Under the pieces are notes generated by a model. It was not told where the DNA came from and did not search any database. It saw only the letters and a list, made by a program, of their open reading frames with translations. A stretch of 64,000 nucleotides of DNA. Origin: PALSA-555 sp963821325. Lineage in GTDB: Bacteria; Actinomycetota; Acidimicrobiia; IMCC26256; PALSA-555. Made by a program: the position numbers and the translations under genes. The stretch's first letter is position 1; every line of letters starts with the position of its first letter. The DNA is taken from NCBI GenBank assembly GCA_963821325.1, contig CAWGDC010000005.1, positions 124,001 to 188,000 of the forward strand. The letters run 5' to 3'. Below are positions 59,811 through 64,000 of the stretch, one piece after another.

Positions 59811-61532
59811 ATGCACGACCTCGTGATCCGCGGCGGCACGATCGTCGACGGGACCGGTGCGCCGCCCCGCGCCGGGGACGTCGCCGTCGACGACGGCCGC
59901 ATCAGCGTCGTCGGGCGCGTCGACGCCGAGGCCGCCGAGACCCTCGACGCCACCGGCTGCCTCGTCACCCCCGGCTTCGTCGACATCCACACCCACTACG
60001 ACGGGCAGGTCACCTGGGACCCGACGCTCGCCCCGTCGTCCTGGCACGGCGTCACCACCGTGGTCATGGGCAACTGCGGCGTCGGGTTCGCGCCGGCGAT
60101 CCCGGACCGGCGCGAGTGGCTCATCGGACTCATGGAAGGCGTCGAGGACATCCCGGGCCCGGCGCTCGCCGCCGGGATCCGGTGGGGCTGGGAGACGTTC
60201 CCCGAGTTCCTCGACTTCCTCGACGACCAGCCCCTCGCCCTCGACGTCGCCACCCAGGTGCCCCACGGCGCGGTGCGCGGCTACGTGATGGGGGAGCGCG
60301 GCGCCCGCAACGAGCCCGCCACCCCCGACGACATCGCCGCGATGGCCAAGATCGTCCGCGAGGGCATCGAAGCCGGCGCGCTCGGCGTGTCGACGTCGCG
60401 CACCATCGCCCACACCGCGATCGACGGGGAGCCCGTCCCCGGCACGTTCGCGGCCGAGGACGAGCTGTTCGGCCTGGGCCACGCGCTCGGCGACGCCGGC
60501 GCCGGCGTCTTCGAGCTCGCGCCCGCCGGGATCATGGGCGAGGACCTCCCCGCCGCCGACCGCGAGATGGACTGGATGCGCCGCCTCGCCGACGAGATCG
60601 ACCGGCCCATCACGTTCGCGCTCATCCAGCACGACCACGACCCCGACCAGTGGCAGCGGCTCCTCGAGCTGTCCCGCGACGCCTACGACGACGGGGTCCC
60701 CATCCGACCGCAGGTGGCCGGCCGCCCCCTCGGGCTGCTCCTCGGCCTCCAGACGTTCCACCCCCTCCGCGACCGACCCACCTACCAGGCGCTCGAGGCG
60801 CTGCCCCTCGACGAGAAGGTGGCGCGCCTGCGCGACCCGAAGGTGAAGGCCGCCATCCTCGGCGAGCGCCCACCCGCGGCGGAGGGCATCGCGGCGTACA
60901 TCGGGCTCGGGCTTGAACCGCATCTTCCGGCTCGGCGAGCCCCCCGACTACGAGCCGGCACCGAGGAGAGCATCACCGGCCTCGCCGAGCGGGCCGGGCG
61001 CGACCCGTGGGACCTCTTCTATGACCTGCTGCTCGAGCACGACGGACGCGAGCTCCTGCTGCGCCCGCTGCTCGGCTACTCGCAGTTCACCCAGGACCCG
61101 ATCCGCGAGATGGTGCTCCACCCGGCGAGCGCCCTCGGGCTCGGCGACGGCGGCGCCCACGTCGGCGCCATCTGCGACGCCAGCATCGAGACCTACATGC
61201 TCACCCACTGGGTCCGCGACCGCACCCGCGGCGCGCGGCTCCCCGTCGAGCTCGTCATCCGCAAGATGACGAGCGACACCGCGTCGCTCTACGGCCTGTC
61301 CGACCGCGGCACGATCGAGCCGACCAAGAAGGCGGACCTCAACGTGATCGACCTCGACGGGCTGGTGCTGCACCGGCCCGAGATGCACTTCGACCTCCCG
61401 GCCGGTGCCCGGCGGCTGCTCCAAGGTCGCCGACGGGTACACGCCACCCTCGTCGCCGGCGAGGTCGTCCGACGCGACGGCGAGGACACCGGCGCCCGAC
61501 CCGGGTCGCTGGTGCGAGGAGGGCAGCACTGA
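59811..61532 (+). CDS. N-acyl-D-amino-acid deacylase-like amidohydrolase (compensated frameshifts)
   Basis: 573 residues. DLVIRGGTIVDGTGAPPRAGDVAVDDGRISVVG and CLVTPGFVDIHTHYDGQVTWDPTLAPSSWHGVTTVVMGNCGVGFAP (HTHYD metal motif, NCG) define the D-aminoacylase/AMPBI family; GLGDGGAHVGAICDASIETYMLTHW holds the late Asp/His. Between 60,908 and 60,960 a pair of indels replaces NRIFRLGEPPDYEPAP; another pair lies near 61,440. In actinobacterial catabolic clusters such proteins are common with uncertain substrates. Its stop overlaps the next ATG. Confidence 0.8.
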   Translation: MHDLVIRGGTIVDGTGAPPRAGDVAVDDGRISVVGRVDAEAAETLDATGCLVTPGFVDIHTHYDGQVTWDPTLAPSSWHGVTTVVMGNCGVGFAPAIPDRREWLIGLMEGVEDIPGPALAAGIRWGWETFPEFLDFLDDQPLALDVATQVPHGAVRGYVMGERGARNEPATPDDIAAMAKIVREGIEAGALGVSTSRTIAHTAIDGEPVPGTFAAEDELFGLGHALGDAGAGVFELAPAGIMGEDLPAADREMDWMRRLADEIDRPITFALIQHDHDPDQWQRLLELSRDAYDDGVPIRPQVAGRPLGLLLGLQTFHPLRDRPTYQALEALPLDEKVARLRDPKVKAAILGERPPAAEGIAAYIGLGLEPHLPARRAPRLRAGTEESITGLAERAGRDPWDLFYDLLLEHDGRELLLRPLLGYSQFTQDPIREMVLHPASALGLGDGGAHVGAICDASIETYMLTHWVRDRTRGARLPVELVIRKMTSDTASLYGLSDRGTIEPTKKADLNVIDLDGLVLHRPEMHFDLPAGARRLLQGRRRVHATLVAGEVVRRDGEDTGARPGSLVRGGQH

Positions 61533-61846
61533 TGGGCCAGGTCTCGGTCATCGCCACGATCACCGTGAAGGAGGGCAAGGCCGACACCCTCCTCGCCGCG
61601 TTCGACGCAGTTCTTCGAGCACCTCGTGAGCGAGGAGCCCGGCACCGAGCAGTACGTGCTGCACCGCTCGACGAAGGACCCGAACACGTTCTTCGTCACC
61701 GAGCGCTACACCGACCAGGCCGCGTTCGACGCCCATGCCGGCAGCGAGGCGCTTCGCGGCGCTCGGCGCGAGCGCTCGGCGACTGCATCGCCGACTTCAA
61801 GCTCGAGATGGCGGAGCCGCTGAAGGCCTACGGCACCGACCGGTGA
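61532..61846 (+). CDS. ABM-family (antibiotic biosynthesis monooxygenase-like) protein (two frameshifts)
   Basis: MGQVSVIATITVKEGKADTLLAAFDA, then in another frame VSEEPGTEQYVLHRSTKDPNTFFVTERYTDQAAFDAHAGSEA, then back to LGDCIADFKLEMAEPLKAYG. The corrected 104-residue protein is a ferredoxin-like ABM monomer (EQY.LH.S..DP..FF..E.Y.D..A...H..S). Members are small cofactor-free oxygenases or dimeric stress proteins. Overlaps both neighbours. Confidence 0.75.
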   Translation: MGQVSVIATITVKEGKADTLLAAFDAVLRAPRERGARHRAVRAAPLDEGPEHVLRHRALHRPGRVRRPCRQRGASRRSARALGDCIADFKLEMAEPLKAYGTDR

Positions 61847-62304
61847 CCGCGCCGGACGTCCGCTCGGCCGTCGAGCGCATCGTCTACGGCTACGCCGACC
61901 GGGTCGACGCCGGCGACTTCGCGGGTCTCGCCGAGCTGTTCCGCGACGCCACCTACAAGGGCGGCGGCCCCGACGACCCCGGCGTCGTCGGCACCGACGC
62001 GGTGCTCGCGATCCAGGAGCAGATGATCCGCCGCTACGCCGACGGCACGCCCCGCACCAAGCACGTGACGACGAACCTCGTCATCGACGCCGACGAGGCC
62101 GCCGGCACCGCGACGGCGCCGCTCGTACTTCACCGTCCTCCAGCAGGTCGACGACCATCCCCTCGAGATCGTCATCGCCGGCCGCTACCACGACCAGTTC
62201 GCGTGCCGCGACGGGACGTGGCACCTCACCGAGCGGGTCGATCCTACTGCGACCTCATCGGCGACCTGAGCCGCCACCTCACCGTCGACCCGTTCCGCGC
62301 CTGA
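61843..62304 (+). CDS. SnoaL-like (NTF2 fold) protein (two compensating frameshifts)
   Basis: GTG 61843: DVRSAVERIVYGYADRVDAGDFAGLAELFRDATYKGGGPDDPGVVGTDAVLAIQEQMIRRYADGTPRTKHVTTNLVID, then, between indels near 62,125 and 62,240, YFTVLQQVDDHPLEIVIAGRYHDQFACRDGTWHLTERV, and the close YCDLIGDLSRHLTVDPF. About 153 residues. The TKH.TTN..ID pattern matches SnoaL_4-type hydratase/isomerase-like proteins linked to ring catabolism. GTGA overlap with the ABM gene. Confidence 0.75.
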   Translation: MTAPDVRSAVERIVYGYADRVDAGDFAGLAELFRDATYKGGGPDDPGVVGTDAVLAIQEQMIRRYADGTPRTKHVTTNLVIDADEAAGTATAPLVLHRPPAGRRPSPRDRHRRPLPRPVRVPRRDVAPHRAGRSYCDLIGDLSRHLTVDPFRA

Positions 62305-62306
62305 GC

Positions 62307-63099
62307 ATGCTGCACGTCGAGGATGCCGGCGCGGGTCCGGCTCGTCACGCTCGACCGACCCGAGGCCCGCAACGCGCTCGACACCGAGCACTACCACGGC
62401 GCTCGCCGACGCGCTCGACGGCGCCGCGGCGGCCGACCGACCTCGCCGTCGTCGTCCTCACCGGCACGGCCGGCGCGTTCTGCGCCGGGCAGGACCTCGC
62501 CGAGATGGGCCGCCTGGCGACGACCGGCACGACGCACCGAGGACCGCACCGGGCACGGGTTCCAGCGCTTCATCGCCACGCTCGGCGCGTTCCCGAAGCC
62601 GATCGTCGCCGCGGTGAACGGCCTCGCCGTCGGGCTCGGCGTCACGATGCTGCCCTACTGCGACCTGGTGCTCGTCGCCGACGACGCCCGGTTCCGCACC
62701 CCGTTCGTGAGCCTCGGCGTGGTCCCCGAGGCCGGGTCGAGCTTCACGCTGCCGACCCTGCTCGGCCCGCAGGCCGCGGCGCACGCGCTGCTGACCGGCG
62801 CGTGGCTCGACGCCGCCGACGCGCGAGGCGTGCGGGCTCGCCTGGCGCGTCTGCCCGCCCGACGAGCTGCTCGGCGAGGCGCTCGACGTCGCCCGCGCCA
62901 TGGCCCGGATGCCGCTCGTGTCGCTCGTCGAGACGAAGCGGCTGCTGCGCACCGGCTGGCTCGACGCGGCCGCCGCCGCCCGCGAGCGGGAGGAGGCGCT
63001 GTTCGCCCGCCTGACCGGCGGGCCCGGCCAACCGGGAGGCCATCGCCGCCTTCTTCGAGAAGCGCGACCCCGGACTTCACCAACCTGGCACCCGAGTAG
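62307..63099 (+). CDS. Enoyl-CoA hydratase/isomerase family protein (several frameshifts)
   Basis: Assembled from three frames: LHVEDAG, RVRLVTLDRPEARNALDTE, DLAVVVLTGTAGAFCAGQDLAEMGRLATTGT, GFQRFIATLGAFPKPIVAAVNGLAVGLGVTMLPYCDLVLVADDARFRTPFVSLGVVPEAGSSFTLPTLLGPQAAAHALLTGAWLDAADA, PPDELLGEALDVARAMARMPLVSLVETKRLL. PEAGSS places the catalytic acid as in enoyl-CoA isomerases (ECI). Five or more indels. About 264 residues. Confidence 0.8.
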
Positions 63100-63131
63100 A
63101 GTCCCGGGCGCGGGGGACTGGAGGAGGCGAG

Positions 63132-63332
63132 ATGGCCTGGAAGGTGGTGGTCGACTTCGACGTCTGTGAGAGCAACGCCATCTGCATGGGCATCGCTCCC
63201 GAGGTGTTCGAGGTCCGCGACGACGACTTCCTCTATCTCCTCCAGGAGGAGCCGCCCGACGACCTGCGCCCGAAGGTGGAGCAGGCGGTGCGGCAGTGCC
63301 CGAAGCAGGCGATCTCCATCGTCGAGGAGTAA
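63132..63332 (+). CDS. 3Fe-4S ferredoxin
   Basis: 66 residues. Cys12 and Cys18 (CESNAICMG) and Cys56 (CPKQAI) give a three-cysteine C-x5-C...C-P pattern, the [3Fe-4S] type that donates electrons to P450s in actinobacteria. WKVVVDFDVC..NAICMGIAPEVFEV is the usual start. ATG 63132 has GGAGGAGG 4 nt upstream; TAGAGT at 63097 overlaps the crotonase stop. Likely redox partner of the P450 at 58,508 (inference). Confidence 0.9.
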   Translation: MAWKVVVDFDVCESNAICMGIAPEVFEVRDDDFLYLLQEEPPDDLRPKVEQAVRQCPKQAISIVEE

Positions 63333-63364
63333 GCGCCGACCCCTCCGTCCCCCCAGGCGGGCTC

Positions 63365-64000
63365 GTGAGCGACCAGCCCAACATCGTCGACGGCCACGGC
63401 GCCGACGACGCCTGCCCGCCCGGACCCGAGCTGGCGCGCCTCGTCGCCGCGCTGCGCCGCGCCACCGACCTCGTCGTACGGCCCGGCGCGCTCCCCGGTC
63501 GTGCTCACCACCGCGGCCGAGGCCGTCGAGGACCGCGGTCGACGCCCTCGACGCGGTCGACCCAGCCGTGGCGGGCGTCGATGCCCGCCCGACCCCGCGT
63601 CGAGGTCGAGCCCCACGACTTCTTCCCGTTCAGCCCGATGATCGGGCTGTACAGCCCGCTCGCGCCGCCGCTGCACTGCGAGCTGCGCGAGGGCGCCGTC
63701 GTCGGCCACGCCGTGCTCGGCGCCGCGTACGAGGGACCGCCCGGCTGCGTGCACGGCGGGATCATCGCCGGGCTCTTCGACGAGCTGCTCGGCGTCGCCA
63801 ACATCGCCGGCGGCGTCGGCGCCATGACCGGCACGCTCACCATCACCTACCGCAGCCCCACCCCGCTCTACACCGAGCTGACCCTCGCGGGCCACGTCGC
63901 GGGCATCGAGGGCCGCAAGGTCCGCACCGAGGGGACGCTCCACGCCGACGACCGGCTCTGCGTCGAGGCCCACGGGATCTTCATCCTCGTCGAGCACGAG
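63365..64000 (+). CDS. PaaI-type hotdog thioesterase (partial, two compensating frameshifts)
   Basis: GTG 63365. After a variable N-terminus (DQPNIVDGHGADDACPPGPELARLVAALRRATDLVV) the stretch 63,483-63,600 is out of frame (Arg-rich in the open frame); the protein resumes with VEVEPHDFFPFSPMIGLYSPLAPPLHCELREGAVVGHAVLGAAYEGPPGCVHGGIIAGLFDELLGVANI, the HGGIIAGLFDE motif of acyl-CoA thioesterases, and TGTLTITYRSPTPLYTELTLAG. It runs off the right edge. Likely hydrolyses acyl-CoA intermediates of the surrounding pathway. Confidence 0.75.
   Translation, partial: MSDQPNIVDGHGADDACPPGPELARLVAALRRATDLVVRPGALPGRAHHRGRGRRGPRSTPSTRSTQPWRASMPARPRVEVEPHDFFPFSPMIGLYSPLAPPLHCELREGAVVGHAVLGAAYEGPPGCVHGGIIAGLFDELLGVANIAGGVGAMTGTLTITYRSPTPLYTELTLAGHVAGIEGRKVRTEGTLHADDRLCVEAHGIFILVEHE

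Noticed and set aside
59766..60923. 385-codon minus-strand frame opposite the deacylase-like gene
   Set aside because: Shadow of a well-recognised amidohydrolase.
1..64000. tRNA, rRNA, riboswitch or phage integration sites
   Set aside because: I found no cloverleaf, rRNA segment or known riboswitch core by eye; a covariance-model scan would be needed to exclude small RNAs.

Overview
The window is a 64 kb stretch of very GC-rich actinobacterial DNA. The gene content suggests an uncultured member of the Acidimicrobiia or a relative: stand-alone LigD polymerase plus Ku, DUF6529, many SDRs, luciferase-like and P450 oxidoreductases, several Liv-type receptors, and GTG starts with leaderless-looking TAnnnT -10 boxes. 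The taxon is inferred; there is no rRNA or tRNA gene here to confirm it. Both edges cut genes: a nucleotide cyclase at the left and a PaaI-type thioesterase at the right.

Layout. 0-18.7 kb is mixed housekeeping: AlkA-like glycosylase, DUF6624, SGNH hydrolase, AhpD-like protein, DUF427, DUF6582, SDRs, a secreted transglycosylase, Aat, a diiron ferritin-like protein, ArsC, acyl-CoA dehydrogenase, acyl-ACP thioesterase, a long HTH/LamG-like protein, a PhyH dioxygenase, a gamma-carbonic-anhydrase-like protein, a CDF transporter, and a divergent NHEJ pair (LigD polymerase domain / Ku). 18,805-20,758 is a complete-looking IS1-family element with 18-bp perfect terminal inverted repeats, an 8-bp target duplication, a frameshifted transposase and about 1 kb of passenger genes. 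20.8-25.4 kb holds a DUF6529 / cytochrome c / periplasmic receptor operon, an acyltransferase and a second large receptor. 25.5-29.2 kb encodes a branched-chain amino-acid-type ABC transporter whose two permease and two ATPase domains read as one chain once single-base indels are corrected. 29.2-34.4 kb holds a haloalkane dehalogenase-like enzyme, an SDR, a low-molecular-weight phosphatase, a methyltransferase-like protein and a frameshifted ice-binding protein in a lower-GC patch with tandem repeats. 34.9-40.0 kb is a second Liv transporter (LivG, receptor, LivH-LivM, LivF).

40-64 kb is a dense catabolic region: crotonases, a dienoyl-CoA reductase-like SDR, amidohydrolases, LLM oxidoreductase, PhyH dioxygenase, two epoxide hydrolases flanking an SDR, an acyl-CoA synthetase, aldo/keto reductase, a receptor, an APH-like kinase, a P450 of the CYP124/125/142 type, an N-acyl-D-amino-acid deacylase-like enzyme, ABM and SnoaL-like proteins and a 3Fe-4S ferredoxin. 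Together they look like uptake and oxidation of hydrophobic branched, cyclic or steroid-like substrates feeding beta-oxidation (inference).

A strong caveat runs through the window. Roughly half of the genes between 18.5 and 39.5 kb and between 61.4 and 63.7 kb are split by single-base indels, often in G or C runs, while neighbouring stretches are clean. The pattern looks more like sequence error than gene decay, so frameshifted genes are described as reconstructed and marked as such.
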